A DNA stretch of 64,000 bases from NCBI RefSeq assembly GCF_006516955.1, contig NZ_VHLG01000004.1, positions 1-64,000 of the forward strand, in the 5' to 3' direction. Made by a program: the position numbers and the translations under genes. Of this stretch, positions 11,562 through 20,298 are shown piece by piece (position 1 is the stretch's first letter; each line of letters opens with the position of its first letter). The stretch comes from Martelella alba (GTDB taxonomy: Bacteria; Pseudomonadota; Alphaproteobacteria; Rhizobiales; Rhizobiaceae). The notes under the pieces are model-generated. The model was not told where the DNA came from and ran no database searches. It saw only the letters and a list, made by a program, of their open reading frames with translations.

Positions 11562-13037
11562 GTGGTTATCTCAACCGAAACTCGTGGTATAAAATTACCG
11601 CATCGAAACGCACCTGCAGAACCACAACGTCAGGTTGCTTGCAATTCAAGAGGACCTCTCGTCGAGCTTGCCAGACGCGCGGGAAACAAGGAAAATGTCG
11701 CCCCCCGTACAGACAACCAGACGGATGCCCTGAGGCTGACAAACAATAACTGCAAGGCAATCGCAAAAGGCGGCTTTGGCCAGGTCTTCAGGGCCTCGGG
11801 CACCCCCTATAATAACGGCAATCCAGTCGCGATCAAAGTTCTGCACCGCAACGACGCAAAAGCTGTTGTTGAGATGGACAGGGAGGCAGCGACCGGACAA
11901 AAGCTCGGCCAAAGCGACAACATCGTCAAAATCTTCGGTAGAACCAGAGTCGTTCCGCCCGGACACGAGGCGGCATTTGGCCCTGTCGAAGCACTGGTGA
12001 TGGAACATATTGATGGCCCGACACTCACTGAACTGCAGACACGTGCCAAGTATTTGTATGACCACAACATCATCTCGCACGAAGCATACTGGAGCGCGAC
12101 CCAGTTCCTTCTGCGCGGCGTTGCCAAGGGCCTTTCCGACATGGCTGAAAAGAATTTTGTCCACACAGACATGAAAGGGGATAATGCAATTTATGACCGC
12201 CATAGCGGTACGGTCAAACTGATTGATCTTGGCGGTGCAGTAAAGACGGATCAGACAAACCACATTTGCTATACACCCGTGTTCGCCTCGCCGGAACAAT
12301 GGAAATCCATGAATCTGGGGCACCCCTTGAGACCGGAAGAAAACCGCACGATCGATTCCTTCCCCGTAGGGCAGATGGCATATTTCGCCGGAGAAGGTCA
12401 CCAGAGATATTTCGGCATCAGGCCAGACAAAGGTCACCGCAACTTCAAGGCCCAGGTCATGAATGAAATTCAACGGCGCGACGTCAGCCGCTCACATTGG
12501 CACCAGCCGTCCATTCCGATTGACCGCAACGCGCAGAACATGAATGGGCAGGTTTTACCCGCGGGCACCCATGGTGCGGATACTGCATATACGAGCTTCG
12601 TGAACAACGCGACGGCTTACTCCGCGAGATACCGGCCACCACCGCAGGACCTGGCAAAAGCGAAGTTTCTATCAGATCCGATGCTCAGCGACGACAAGGT
12701 CAAAGACGTGATAGAGCGCATTATGACCTTTGCAAACGCCGAAGTGAGGCCGCTCGTCAAGCCAAATCGCGACCGACCCAAAGCCGCAGAACCGGTATTA
12801 TTCGAGCAAATGGTGCCGCGCCGGAAAAAACTCGAGCTCGCCGCCGTCGCAAATGCTGCTGCCAACAGTGCCCGCGCCAGAACCGCCCGAATTGCCGCGG
12901 CCGAACAGGCCCGTGCCGCAATCCCGCGAAAGGCTGTGGCCGAACATGGCCCCGCCAGAGAAATGAGAAATGCCGCGCCTCTCCGCCGCGACACCCCACA
13001 GGCGCCACCCCGTCTCAAGCGGGAGACGGTCGTCTAG
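11562..13037 (+). CDS. Eukaryotic-type Ser/Thr protein kinase, possible effector
   Basis: A 491-residue protein with a recognisable protein kinase domain at about 65-300: Gly-rich loop KGGFGQVF (69-76), VAIK with Lys92, helix-C Glu108, catalytic loop HTDMKGDN with Asp203 and Asn208 (HTD in place of HRD), DLG at 222-224 in place of DFG, SPEQW at 243-247 in place of APE, and the helix-F Asp265. All residues needed for catalysis are kept, so it is probably active. There is no membrane segment or PASTA domain, unlike housekeeping bacterial kinases. The last 75 residues are Ala/Arg-rich and strongly basic. The start is a GTG seven bases after AAGGA. No phosphatase or partner gene is adjacent, the upstream DNA is AT-rich, and codon use looks more relaxed than in neighbours. 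Role unknown; a secreted effector acting in a host cell is an inference. Confidence 0.8.
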   Translation: MVISTETRGIKLPHRNAPAEPQRQVACNSRGPLVELARRAGNKENVAPRTDNQTDALRLTNNNCKAIAKGGFGQVFRASGTPYNNGNPVAIKVLHRNDAKAVVEMDREAATGQKLGQSDNIVKIFGRTRVVPPGHEAAFGPVEALVMEHIDGPTLTELQTRAKYLYDHNIISHEAYWSATQFLLRGVAKGLSDMAEKNFVHTDMKGDNAIYDRHSGTVKLIDLGGAVKTDQTNHICYTPVFASPEQWKSMNLGHPLRPEENRTIDSFPVGQMAYFAGEGHQRYFGIRPDKGHRNFKAQVMNEIQRRDVSRSHWHQPSIPIDRNAQNMNGQVLPAGTHGADTAYTSFVNNATAYSARYRPPPQDLAKAKFLSDPMLSDDKVKDVIERIMTFANAEVRPLVKPNRDRPKAAEPVLFEQMVPRRKKLELAAVANAAANSARARTARIAAAEQARAAIPRKAVAEHGPAREMRNAAPLRRDTPQAPPRLKRETVV

Positions 13038-13097
13038 CGCATGATTGCGAGAGCAGGCCTTGCCGTTCGGCAAGCATGAAATCAGTTTCAAACCCCT

Positions 13098-13133
13098 GGA
13101 ACGCGGTGTGCCCGGACGGCCATGCCGCGTTCC
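13098..13133 (+). terminator. Hairpin downstream of the kinase gene (weak terminator)
   Basis: GGAACGCGG pairs with CCGCGTTCC over an 18-base loop about 60 bases after the kinase stop. There is no T tract, so termination would need Rho or the hairpin may only protect the 3' end. Confidence 0.35.
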
Positions 13134-13328
13134 TGTTGCTGCCAAAGACGGCAGACCGGCCATTCACCCGGCCCCCGCTCATACGCAGCGGAGAAATGTC
13201 TGATCCGCGCGCGGGAAGCGAGACGCTGGCGGCACAGACCGCCCGCACATAGCCGATAAACCTTCTTTCGCTTCCGCGTTTTCACAGGGTGACCGCCGCT
13301 TAAGGACACAATGCCGCGCAGTGACGGC

Positions 13329-13346
13329 CTGTCATCCCTCTGTCAC
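13329..13346 (+). promoter_or_regulatory. Pho box (PhoB binding site) of the alkaline phosphatase gene
   Basis: CTGTCAT CCCT CTGTCAC: two seven-base direct repeats separated by four bases, 11 bases apart start to start. This matches the rhizobial PhoB box layout almost exactly. It lies 60 bases before the phosphatase start codon, in the right place for activation under phosphate starvation. Confidence 0.82.
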
Positions 13347-13405
13347 TGCACGGCGCTAACCAGACCGCGCAGCCAAATTTTCAACGCATCCCGGAAAAGG
13401 TCATC

Positions 13406-15169
13406 ATGCGCGCTCGTCTCACCCTTCTCGCCGCCGCGACATTTCTCGCCGGCACCGCCAATGCAGCCACCATCTACCCGCTCGACAGGGCGACCGTTCT
13501 TGTCGGTTCGCCGTTCGACTTCAAGGTCGAGCTGGACCAGACCTATACGCCAGATCAGGTCGAGGTCACGGTCAACGGCAAGCCTTATGCCGATATCTTC
13601 GGTTCTGAAGCCGAATTCATTGCCGATGAAAAAGGCAAAGACGATGCAAGCCTCGGCTCGGCGCTGATCCTGCGTGACCTGAGCCTCGCCGAAGCCGGAG
13701 ACTACACCGTTGCCGTCAAGGCAGGTGATGAGGAAAAGACCGTGACCTGGACGGTCTATGGCACACCGGAAAAGCCCGTTGCCAAGAACATCATCTTCTT
13801 CCTCGGCGACGGTCTTTCCGTCGGTCACCGCACCGCCGCCCGCATCATGTCCAAGGGCATGACCGAGGGCAAGGCCGATGGCCGCCTCAACATGGATGAT
13901 CTCGACCACATGGCCTTCATCGGCACCTCGTCGACCCATTCGATCGCCACCGATTCGGCAAACACCATGTCGGCCTATATGACCGGCCACAAGAGCCGGG
14001 TAAACGCACTTGGCGTTTATGCCGACCGCACCCCCCCGAGCCAGGACGACCCCAAGGTCGAGACCATTGCCGAGGCGCTGCGCCGCCAGACAGACAAATC
14101 GATCGGCGTCGTCTCCACCGCTGAACTGGAAGATGCAACACCGGCCGCGACCGTTTCCCACACCCGCCTGCGCGGCGACAAGGCCGATATCGTCGGCATG
14201 TTCTACAAGGTTCAGCCGGACGTCATGCTCGGCGGCGGCTCTGCCTATTTCCTGAATTCCGACGTGCCCGGCTCGAAGCGCAAGGACGACAAGGATTATA
14301 TCGCCATGTTCAAGGACGCCGGCTATACCGTCGTCTCCACGGCAACCGAAATGAACACCGCAGATCAGGACGGTGCAACGAAGCTGCTCGGTCTGTTCCA
14401 TCCCGGCAATATGGATGTGAAACTCGATCGTTCCTTCCTGAAAAAGGGCACTGTCGAGGAATATCCCGATCAGCCCGGCCTGCCGGAAATGACCAAGGTC
14501 GCGATCGACAATCTGTCAAAGAATGACAACGGCTTCTTTCTGATGGTTGAAGGCGCTTCCATCGACAAGATGAGCCACCCGATGGACTGGGAACGCTCAA
14601 TCGTTGACGTTATCGAATTCGACAAGGCGATCGGTACGGCAATGGAATTTGCCAAGACCCATCCCGACACGATGATCGTTGTCACCGGCGACCACACCCA
14701 CGGCGTCTCGCTGATCGGTACAATCGATGACAGCGTACCGGGTGATGACATGCGCGAAAAGGTCATGACCTATGACAGCGCCGGTTTCCCGAACTATGTC
14801 GATGCCAACAAGGATGGCTATCCCGACAGCGTTGATGTTTCGCGCCGGCTCGCCATCTTTGCTGCCGACTTCCCGGATTATTACGAGACCTGGGGGCCGA
14901 AGATGGATGGCCCGTTCGAGCCGACCGTCAAGGATGAAAACGGCAATTACGTCGCCAATGACGCCTATAAGGATGTTCCCGGCGCAACGCTGCGGATCGG
15001 CAATATTCCGAAGAATGCCTCGACTGCCGTGCACGCCGTCGATGACGTTGTTCTGCAGTCGACTGGCCCCGGTTCGGAAGGCTTCAAGGGCTATATGGAA
15101 GAATCGGATGTCTATGGCGTGATGGCGGATGCTTTCGCGCTGGGCACCAGCCAGAAGCAGGCCGATTAA
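13406..15169 (+). CDS. Secreted alkaline phosphatase (PhoA-type)
   Basis: A 587-residue phosphatase with a signal peptide (MRARLTLLAAATFLAGTANA). After a small N-terminal beta domain of about 110 residues comes the alkaline phosphatase core: first metal Asp in IIFFLGDGLSVGH, phosphorylated Ser in ATDSANTMSAYMTG, a metal site in EGASIDKMSHPMDWE, GDHTHG, and the last zinc His in STAVHAVDDV. This is the PhoA/alkaline phosphatase fold, not PhoX or PhoD. It would free phosphate from organic esters in the periplasm or outside. The Pho box upstream and the strong terminator after the gene show a single unit induced by phosphate lack. The N-terminal extra domain (residues about 20-115) is longer than in E. 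coli PhoA. Metals needed are zinc and magnesium, which may relate to the downstream transporter. Confidence 0.92.
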   Translation: MRARLTLLAAATFLAGTANAATIYPLDRATVLVGSPFDFKVELDQTYTPDQVEVTVNGKPYADIFGSEAEFIADEKGKDDASLGSALILRDLSLAEAGDYTVAVKAGDEEKTVTWTVYGTPEKPVAKNIIFFLGDGLSVGHRTAARIMSKGMTEGKADGRLNMDDLDHMAFIGTSSTHSIATDSANTMSAYMTGHKSRVNALGVYADRTPPSQDDPKVETIAEALRRQTDKSIGVVSTAELEDATPAATVSHTRLRGDKADIVGMFYKVQPDVMLGGGSAYFLNSDVPGSKRKDDKDYIAMFKDAGYTVVSTATEMNTADQDGATKLLGLFHPGNMDVKLDRSFLKKGTVEEYPDQPGLPEMTKVAIDNLSKNDNGFFLMVEGASIDKMSHPMDWERSIVDVIEFDKAIGTAMEFAKTHPDTMIVVTGDHTHGVSLIGTIDDSVPGDDMREKVMTYDSAGFPNYVDANKDGYPDSVDVSRRLAIFAADFPDYYETWGPKMDGPFEPTVKDENGNYVANDAYKDVPGATLRIGNIPKNASTAVHAVDDVVLQSTGPGSEGFKGYMEESDVYGVMADAFALGTSQKQAD

Positions 15170-15180
15170 GGCTTTGTCTC

Positions 15181-15219
15181 AGAAAACCGGGCGGGCCGCC
15201 CGCCCGGTTTTCTGAATTT
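15181..15219 (+). terminator. Strong intrinsic terminator after alkaline phosphatase
   Basis: A perfect 15-base stem, AGAAAACCGGGCGGG at 15181-15195 with its complement at 15199-15213, has a three-base loop and T-rich bases on the 3' side. It lies in the 64-base gap before the Tat-signal gene, so either transcription stops here or a fraction reads into the transporter genes. Confidence 0.85.
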
Positions 15220-15233
15220 CCAGACGGAACACC

Positions 15234-15710
15234 ATGATGACGACGAAGGCTACCTCTCCCGTACTTTATTCGCGACGGCAGACGCTTGTTCTGAGCGGCG
15301 CGGCTTTGATCGCAGGGATCGCCCGCCCTGCCCTTGCCGCACCGCCGATTCTGGCCTTTGACGAGATTTACGGTGCCTATTCACCGCTTGGCATGACCTA
15401 TTCCGACAAGACCAAGGCACTCACCGGGGAAGAGATCCGTATCCGCGGCTTCATGGCTCCGCCGCTGAAGGCCGAGGCGCAGTTTTTCGTACTGACGGAA
15501 ATCCCGATGTCGATCTGCCCCTTCTGCTCGACCGACAGCGACTGGCCGGACAATATCATCGTCGTCTATCTTGACCGCCGGCAGACTTTCGTCCAGCCGA
15601 ACCAGATGATTGAGGCAAAGGGCCGCCTGGAACGCGGCTCATGGAGCGATCCCGACACCGGCTTTGTCAGCCAGCTGCGCCTGCGCGAGGCGCGTTATTC
15701 GAAGGTCTAG
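15234..15710 (+). CDS. Tat-exported protein with CxxC motif, next to metal-type ABC genes
   Basis: A 158-residue protein with a twin-arginine signal (SRRQTLVLSGAAL) and likely cleavage after ALA near residue 36. The mature part resembles the DUF3299 family: IRIRGFMAPPLKAEAQFFVLTEIPMSICPFC with a CPFC pair, then a short OB-like beta region. Proteins of this type sit beside LolD-like ATPases and MacB/FtsX-like permeases in metal-responsive operons of Gram-negatives (for example the Zur-controlled PA4063-PA4066 cluster of Pseudomonas, recalled, not checked). The CxxC suggests metal or redox function in the periplasm. The next gene starts 29 bases later, so it is the first gene of a three-gene operon. 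Confidence 0.78.
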   Translation: MMTTKATSPVLYSRRQTLVLSGAALIAGIARPALAAPPILAFDEIYGAYSPLGMTYSDKTKALTGEEIRIRGFMAPPLKAEAQFFVLTEIPMSICPFCSTDSDWPDNIIVVYLDRRQTFVQPNQMIEAKGRLERGSWSDPDTGFVSQLRLREARYSKV

Positions 15711-15739
15711 ACCCCGCCACCGTCATCTGGAAACATCCC

Positions 15740-16417
15740 ATGCCCGCCCTTGAACTTCGCGATATTGCCGTTTCCTTTGAAGGCCTTGCAACACCGGTGC
15801 TTGCCATCGACAGGCTGGAAATTGCCGCCGGCGAGCATGTTGCCATTTCCGGTCCGTCCGGTTCGGGCAAATCCACCTTCGTCAACATCGTCACCGGCCT
15901 TGAACGCCTCAAGGGTGGACAGGCCATCTGGGGTGAGACCGACCTCGCCACGCTTTCCGAGAGCAGACGCGACCGCTGGCGCGGCGAAAATATCGGCCTG
16001 GTGATGCAGGATTTTCATCTCTTTTCCGGGCTTTCAGCGCTCGAAAACGTGCTTTTGCCAGCCCGCCTTTGCCACCGGCTCACGCCCGCGCTCAGGGATC
16101 GCGCGGCAGCGCTTCTCTCCGACGTCGGGTTGACCCGCGTCCGCCAGCAGGTCGAAACCATGTCACGCGGCGAGATGCAGCGCGTTGCCATTGCCCGTGC
16201 ATTGCTGCGCGAACCTGCAATCCTTGTCGCCGACGAACCGACCGCCAGCCTTGACGCAGAGGCTGGCGCAGCCGTCGCCGGCCTGCTGCTTCAGCTTGCC
16301 GCCCGCCGGGAGACGACGTTGATCGTCGTTTCCCATGACGAACGCCTGCTCGAACCGATGCAGCGCCGTCTCAGATTCCGCACCGGCCGGATCGTCGCCG
16401 ACGAATGGAGGCCCTGA
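15740..16417 (+). CDS. ABC transporter ATP-binding protein (LolD/MacB-like)
   Basis: A 225-residue ATPase with Walker A GPSGSGKS, Q-loop VMQDFHLF, signature MSRGEMQRVAIARAL (a divergent LSGGQ), Walker B ILVADEPTASLD and H-loop VVSHD. Length and motif set fit the LolD/MacB/FtsE class, which work with FtsX-like permeases as mechanotransmitters rather than true channels. I chose ATG 15740; a longer frame begins inside the preceding gene. It is two bases from the permease start, so the pair is coupled. Confidence 0.88.
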   Translation: MPALELRDIAVSFEGLATPVLAIDRLEIAAGEHVAISGPSGSGKSTFVNIVTGLERLKGGQAIWGETDLATLSESRRDRWRGENIGLVMQDFHLFSGLSALENVLLPARLCHRLTPALRDRAAALLSDVGLTRVRQQVETMSRGEMQRVAIARALLREPAILVADEPTASLDAEAGAAVAGLLLQLAARRETTLIVVSHDERLLEPMQRRLRFRTGRIVADEWRP

Positions 16418-16419
16418 TC

Positions 16420-17670
16420 ATGCTCCGTTTTATTGCCGCCGATCTCAAACGTCTGTGGGCCGGATCACTGGTGATCATTCTTCTCGTCACGCTTGCAACG
16501 GCACTCGGCGTTACCGTCACCCTGTCAGAACGAGCTCTGCGGCTCGGCAGTGCCCGCGCCTCTGAGAAATTCGATCTGATCATCGGGGCACCGGGCAGCG
16601 AAACCCAATTGGTACTGTCATCCGTCTTTCTGCAAGCCGCAGACCTGCCGTTGATGCCGGGTCATGTTCTCACCGATCTTGCCAGCAATCCTCAGGTCGA
16701 CTGGGCAGCCCCAATCGGCTTCGGTGACAGCTATCAGAGCTATCCGATCGTCGGCACGACCAGCGCGCTGATTTCCGCAACAACGCCGGGTTTTATCTCT
16801 GGCGGCATGTTTGCCCATGAGGGTGAGGCCGTGATCGGCGCCGCCGTCAACCTGCCGCTCGGCGCTGAAATAAAGCCGATGCATGGCGATATCGAACATG
16901 GTGGCCACACCCATTCGGAGCTCGCCTATCACGTGACGGGAAAGGCGGGTTTCACCGGCACCGCTTGGGACCGTGCCATCATGGTGCCGATCCGCGCCGT
17001 CTGGGATATTCACGGGCTGGAAGAAGAACATGAAAACGAGGCCGATCATCCGGCCGATGGCGCCCATGAGGATGAACACCACGAAATCGACTCGACTGCT
17101 CCGCTCGATGAAGACTTTTCCCGCGCCGAACCACCGGGCCTGCCTGCCATTCTGGTGAAGCCAAAAACCATTGCCGATGCCTACAAGCTGCGCCAGTCCT
17201 ATCGCGAGGATCACGAGACGCTGGCGGTGTTTCCCGCCGAAGTGCTGACGAAACTCTATGCCACGATGGGGGATGCGCGCCGCGTCCTCTCGGCCATTGC
17301 CATTGGCGCACAATTGCTGGTCGCCGCAGCGCTGATGATGGTGACCGTCATTCACATCGCCCAGCGCCGCCGCCAGATCGGCGCGCTCCGCGCCTTCGGA
17401 GCGCCGCGCGGCGCCGTTTTCACCATTGTCTGGAGCGAGTTGTTTGCGCTTGTCGGCACGGGCATTCTGCTCGGCTACGGCGCGGGATTTTGCGCTGCAA
17501 GAATGATTGCCGACAGCATCGCGACCGAACGCGGCTTCGCCCTGCCTGTCAGCTTCGAACAGGCAGATTTTGCTGGCATCGCCACCGTGCTCGCCGTTGC
17601 CGCGCTACTTTCGGCGCTTCCCGCACTGATGGCCTATCGGCAACCGCCCGCCGCAGCGCTTCGGGCTTGA
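16420..17670 (+). CDS. FtsX/MacB-like permease with histidine-rich periplasmic loop
   Basis: A 416-residue membrane protein with one N-terminal helix (about 10-35), a large periplasmic domain of about 230 residues, and three C-terminal helices, the MacB/FtsX topology. The periplasmic domain contains two His-rich patches: PMHGDIEHGGHTHSELAYH (bases about 16876-16935) and an acidic His run HEDEHHEID (bases about 17065-17092) with neighbouring HENEADHPADGAH. These look like metal-binding loops (zinc or copper). The start ATG at 16420 follows GGAG. With the DUF3299-like protein and the ATPase it forms a transporter likely to handle a metal or metal-bound factor. Direction and substrate are not shown by sequence. 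Confidence 0.85.
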   Translation: MLRFIAADLKRLWAGSLVIILLVTLATALGVTVTLSERALRLGSARASEKFDLIIGAPGSETQLVLSSVFLQAADLPLMPGHVLTDLASNPQVDWAAPIGFGDSYQSYPIVGTTSALISATTPGFISGGMFAHEGEAVIGAAVNLPLGAEIKPMHGDIEHGGHTHSELAYHVTGKAGFTGTAWDRAIMVPIRAVWDIHGLEEEHENEADHPADGAHEDEHHEIDSTAPLDEDFSRAEPPGLPAILVKPKTIADAYKLRQSYREDHETLAVFPAEVLTKLYATMGDARRVLSAIAIGAQLLVAAALMMVTVIHIAQRRRQIGALRAFGAPRGAVFTIVWSELFALVGTGILLGYGAGFCAARMIADSIATERGFALPVSFEQADFAGIATVLAVAALLSALPALMAYRQPPAAALRA

Positions 17671-17825
17671 ATATTGCGCCGCGAAATCGATTTCGCAACT
17701 GCGAGATGGCGAGCAAGGCTTGACTCCCCTTAAACGTGGGAACATTTTCCCTCTGCGCCTGACCTATGCCCGCATTTTTGCGCCGTGATCCCTCCCAAAG
17801 CAGGCCCGAGCCCGAAAGTTTCCCT

Positions 17826-18770
17826 ATGCAAGACATCGTCAATAGCGTCCTGCCTCTCTTTATCCTCATTCTGATCGGTTGGGCCATCGTCAGGATCAAC
17901 TATTTCAAGGCCGACCATGCGGGCATGCTGACGAGCTTCGTCTTCAAAATTGCCCTGCCCATGCTTTTGATGCGCACCGTAGCGGAAGCCAATTTCGCCG
18001 ATGCCAAGCCGCTGAAGATCTGGCTCTGCTATTTCGCGGCGATCGCCGTTTCATGGACGACGGCAGCATTGATCGCGCGCCGCTTCTTCGGCCGCGACCG
18101 CGCCTCCGGTGTTATTATCGGCCTTTCCGGCACCTTCGCCAATGCCGCCTTTATCGGCATTCCGCTGGTCAGCCACGTCGTCGGCAGCGAAGGGCTGATC
18201 GTGCTGTCGCTGGTGCTCGCCATCCACATGCCGGTGATGATGGTCACGGCGACCGTACTGGTTGAACACGCCAAGAGCCGCGAGGGCGGCGCGGTCAGCG
18301 CGCCGCGCCAGATCGCCTATACGGTTGCCCATAATCTGGTGACGAGCCCGATTGTCGTCGGGCTGTTTTTCGGTGCGATGATCCATCTGTTCAATATTCA
18401 GCTTGGCGGACCGGTGCTGACCGTGATCGACATGATCGCCAGCATGGCGGCCCCCGTGGCGCTGATCGCCATCGGTATGACGCTGACCCAGTACAAGGTC
18501 TCGGGCAATGTCGGGCTTTTCTCGGTCGTCACTTTCATCAAGCTGATGCTGGTGCCAGCGCTGGTCTATCTCTTCGCCGTACTGCTCGGCCTGCCGCCAG
18601 CGGCCAAGGCGGCGCTGGTGTTGACCGGCGCAACGCCTGCCGGCGTGAATTCCTTCGTGCTCGCCAACCAGTTCGGCACGGGCAAGAATGTCGCCGCCTC
18701 AACCATTACGCTGACCACCGCGCTCGGCGTCTTCACCGTCAGCTTCTGGGTGCTGATTCTGGGGCTCTGA
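17826..18770 (+). CDS. AEC family transporter (auxin efflux carrier type permease)
   Basis: A 314-residue protein with about ten hydrophobic segments and the AEC hallmarks: an N-terminal half ending in SGTFANAAFIGIPL and a C-terminal half with TGATPAGVNSFVLANQFG. Bacterial AEC proteins (MdcF, MleP types) move malonate, malate or similar anions, or amino acid-like compounds. The start taken is ATG 17826 (MQDIVNSVLPLF); twenty codons upstream in frame look non-coding. It stands alone, convergent with the cytochrome gene six bases away, so context gives no substrate. Confidence 0.85.
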   Translation: MQDIVNSVLPLFILILIGWAIVRINYFKADHAGMLTSFVFKIALPMLLMRTVAEANFADAKPLKIWLCYFAAIAVSWTTAALIARRFFGRDRASGVIIGLSGTFANAAFIGIPLVSHVVGSEGLIVLSLVLAIHMPVMMVTATVLVEHAKSREGGAVSAPRQIAYTVAHNLVTSPIVVGLFFGAMIHLFNIQLGGPVLTVIDMIASMAAPVALIAIGMTLTQYKVSGNVGLFSVVTFIKLMLVPALVYLFAVLLGLPPAAKAALVLTGATPAGVNSFVLANQFGTGKNVAASTITLTTALGVFTVSFWVLILGL

Positions 18771-18776
18771 GGCGTC

Positions 18777-19388
18777 CTATTCGCTTTTTGCCGGCGCTTC
18801 AGCCGCATCTCCCGCCGGCGCCGCTGCGGTATCGGCCGGCACCTGCACCTCGGGGAACGGCACGGGTGCATCCGAGGCTGTCTGCAGATAGGCCAGAAGA
18901 TCCGCGCGATCCTTGTCGCTGGAAAGCCCGGCAAAGCCCATGGCCGTACCCGGCACATCCTTACGCGGCGCGGTAATGAAGGCATTCAGGTTTTCATAGG
19001 TCCAGTGTTTCTGCCCGCCTTCGGCGAACTCCTTCATCGGCGCCGAATAGGCAAAGCCCTGATGGCTGGCGACCGGCCGGTCGACCACACCGTAAAGATT
19101 GGGACCGACCTTATTCGGTCCGCCGCTTTCTATCGAATGGCAGGCCTGGCATCGCTTGAAGATCTGCTGCCCCTGATCCGCATTGGCATGGGCCAGCAGT
19201 TCGGCCAGCGGCGTTGCCGCAGGTCCCTTTGCTTTCGGCGTTTGCATCCCCTCCGGAACGGCGATTGCAAAGCCTTCCTTCTCCGGCAGGCGCGGGTCGA
19301 AAATCGCCTCGGAGACGAAAGAAACCGACATGAGCACGAATAACGTGCCCAGTAGCGCCGCCAGCACCATGTTCAGGTTAAAATTCAT
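18777..19388 (-). CDS. cycM: Membrane-anchored cytochrome c (CycM type)
   Basis: A 203-residue class I cytochrome c with an uncleaved N-terminal membrane helix (residues about 5-27) and a haem-binding CQACH motif near 88. Downstream features match CycM/cytochrome c552 of rhizobia: GPNKVGPNLYGVVDRP, the axial methionine region VPGTAMGFAGL, and a C-terminal Ala/Pro-rich tail. It carries electrons in the periplasm between the bc1 complex and the aa3 oxidase. The start is the ATG giving MNFNLNMVLAALLG; eleven upstream codons are unlikely. It is a single gene divergent from kdsB. Confidence 0.9.
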   Translation of the reverse strand: MNFNLNMVLAALLGTLFVLMSVSFVSEAIFDPRLPEKEGFAIAVPEGMQTPKAKGPAATPLAELLAHANADQGQQIFKRCQACHSIESGGPNKVGPNLYGVVDRPVASHQGFAYSAPMKEFAEGGQKHWTYENLNAFITAPRKDVPGTAMGFAGLSSDKDRADLLAYLQTASDAPVPFPEVQVPADTAAAPAGDAAEAPAKSE

Positions 19389-19536
19389 CGCTGTCCCGCT
19401 CCCTTGCGCCCGGCCCCTCAACCGGTGTCCCTTGCAATCTTATAGAACCTATGTCTTTTGATGCAGCGATGCAACGGCCATGGACAAGGAGCGCGTGAAG
19501 CGCCCTGGCTCAGACCACAGAAACAAGAGACATTCC

Positions 19537-20298
19537 GTGAGCAGTAACCTTTCCGACGAAACCATCATTCTCATTCCGGCCCGCATGGCTTCGACCCGGC
19601 TGCCCAACAAGCCGCTGGCCGAAATCGACGGCAAGCCGATGATCGTTCAGGTCGCCGAACGCGCCCGCGAGGCCGGCATGGCGCGCGTGGTCGTGGCCGT
19701 TGACGACGAACGGGTCTACAACGTGATCGCCGAAGCCGGCTTCGAGGTCGTCATGACCGGCAAGCACCATCAGTCCGGCTCGGACCGTATCTATGAGGCC
19801 TTGAAGAAAGTTGACCCGGAAGGCCGCGCCAAGACGGTGATCAACGTACAGGGTGATCTGCCGACGATTGATCCGAACACGATCCGTGCAGCGCTCAGGC
19901 CGCTTGAAAACCCGGCCGTCGATATCGCGACGCTGACCGTGGAGATTACCGACGAGTACGAAAAGACGGCCTCGCAGGTGGTCAAGGTTGTCGGCGCGCC
20001 GATCGGCGCCTACCGTCTGCGTGCCCTTTACTTCACCCGTGCAACCGCGCCCTGGGGTGAAGGTCCGCTCTATCATCACATCGGCCTTTATGCCTATCGC
20101 CGTGCGGCCCTGGAGCGCTTTGTCTCACTGCCACGCTCCTTCCTGGAAGAGCGCGAGAAGCTGGAACAGCTGCGCGCACTGGAACATGGCATGCGTATCG
20201 ATGTCGAGATCGTCAACACCGTTCCGCTCGGCGTCGACACGCCGGAGGATCTGGAAAAGGCGCGCGCCATCCTTGAAAACCGGGACATTTCGGAATGA
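19537..20298 (+). CDS. kdsB: 3-deoxy-manno-octulosonate cytidylyltransferase (CMP-Kdo synthetase)
   Basis: A 253-residue enzyme that joins Kdo to CMP, the activated sugar for the lipopolysaccharide inner core. It shows the family opening [18 protein letters not shown], the nucleotide-binding [15 protein letters not shown] and [10 protein letters not shown], and the Kdo-binding [11 protein letters not shown] choose the GTG at 19537 ([10 protein letters not shown]) because it gives family length; an ATG 19 codons upstream also is open. The gene overlaps pheA by four bases (ATGA), a kdsB-pheA pair common in Rhizobiales. Confidence 0.93.
   Translation: MSSNLSDETIILIPARMASTRLPNKPLAEIDGKPMIVQVAERAREAGMARVVVAVDDERVYNVIAEAGFEVVMTGKHHQSGSDRIYEALKKVDPEGRAKTVINVQGDLPTIDPNTIRAALRPLENPAVDIATLTVEITDEYEKTASQVVKVVGAPIGAYRLRALYFTRATAPWGEGPLYHHIGLYAYRRAALERFVSLPRSFLEEREKLEQLRALEHGMRIDVEIVNTVPLGVDTPEDLEKARAILENRDISE

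Larger units (their letters stand above)
13038..13405. other. Intergenic region between kinase and alkaline phosphatase
   Basis: No gene is supported. A 9-base perfect inverted repeat GGAACGCGG/CCGCGTTCC at 13098-13106 and 13125-13133 could end kinase transcription although no T run follows. The 3' end carries the Pho box at 13329-13346 described separately. Confidence 0.6.
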
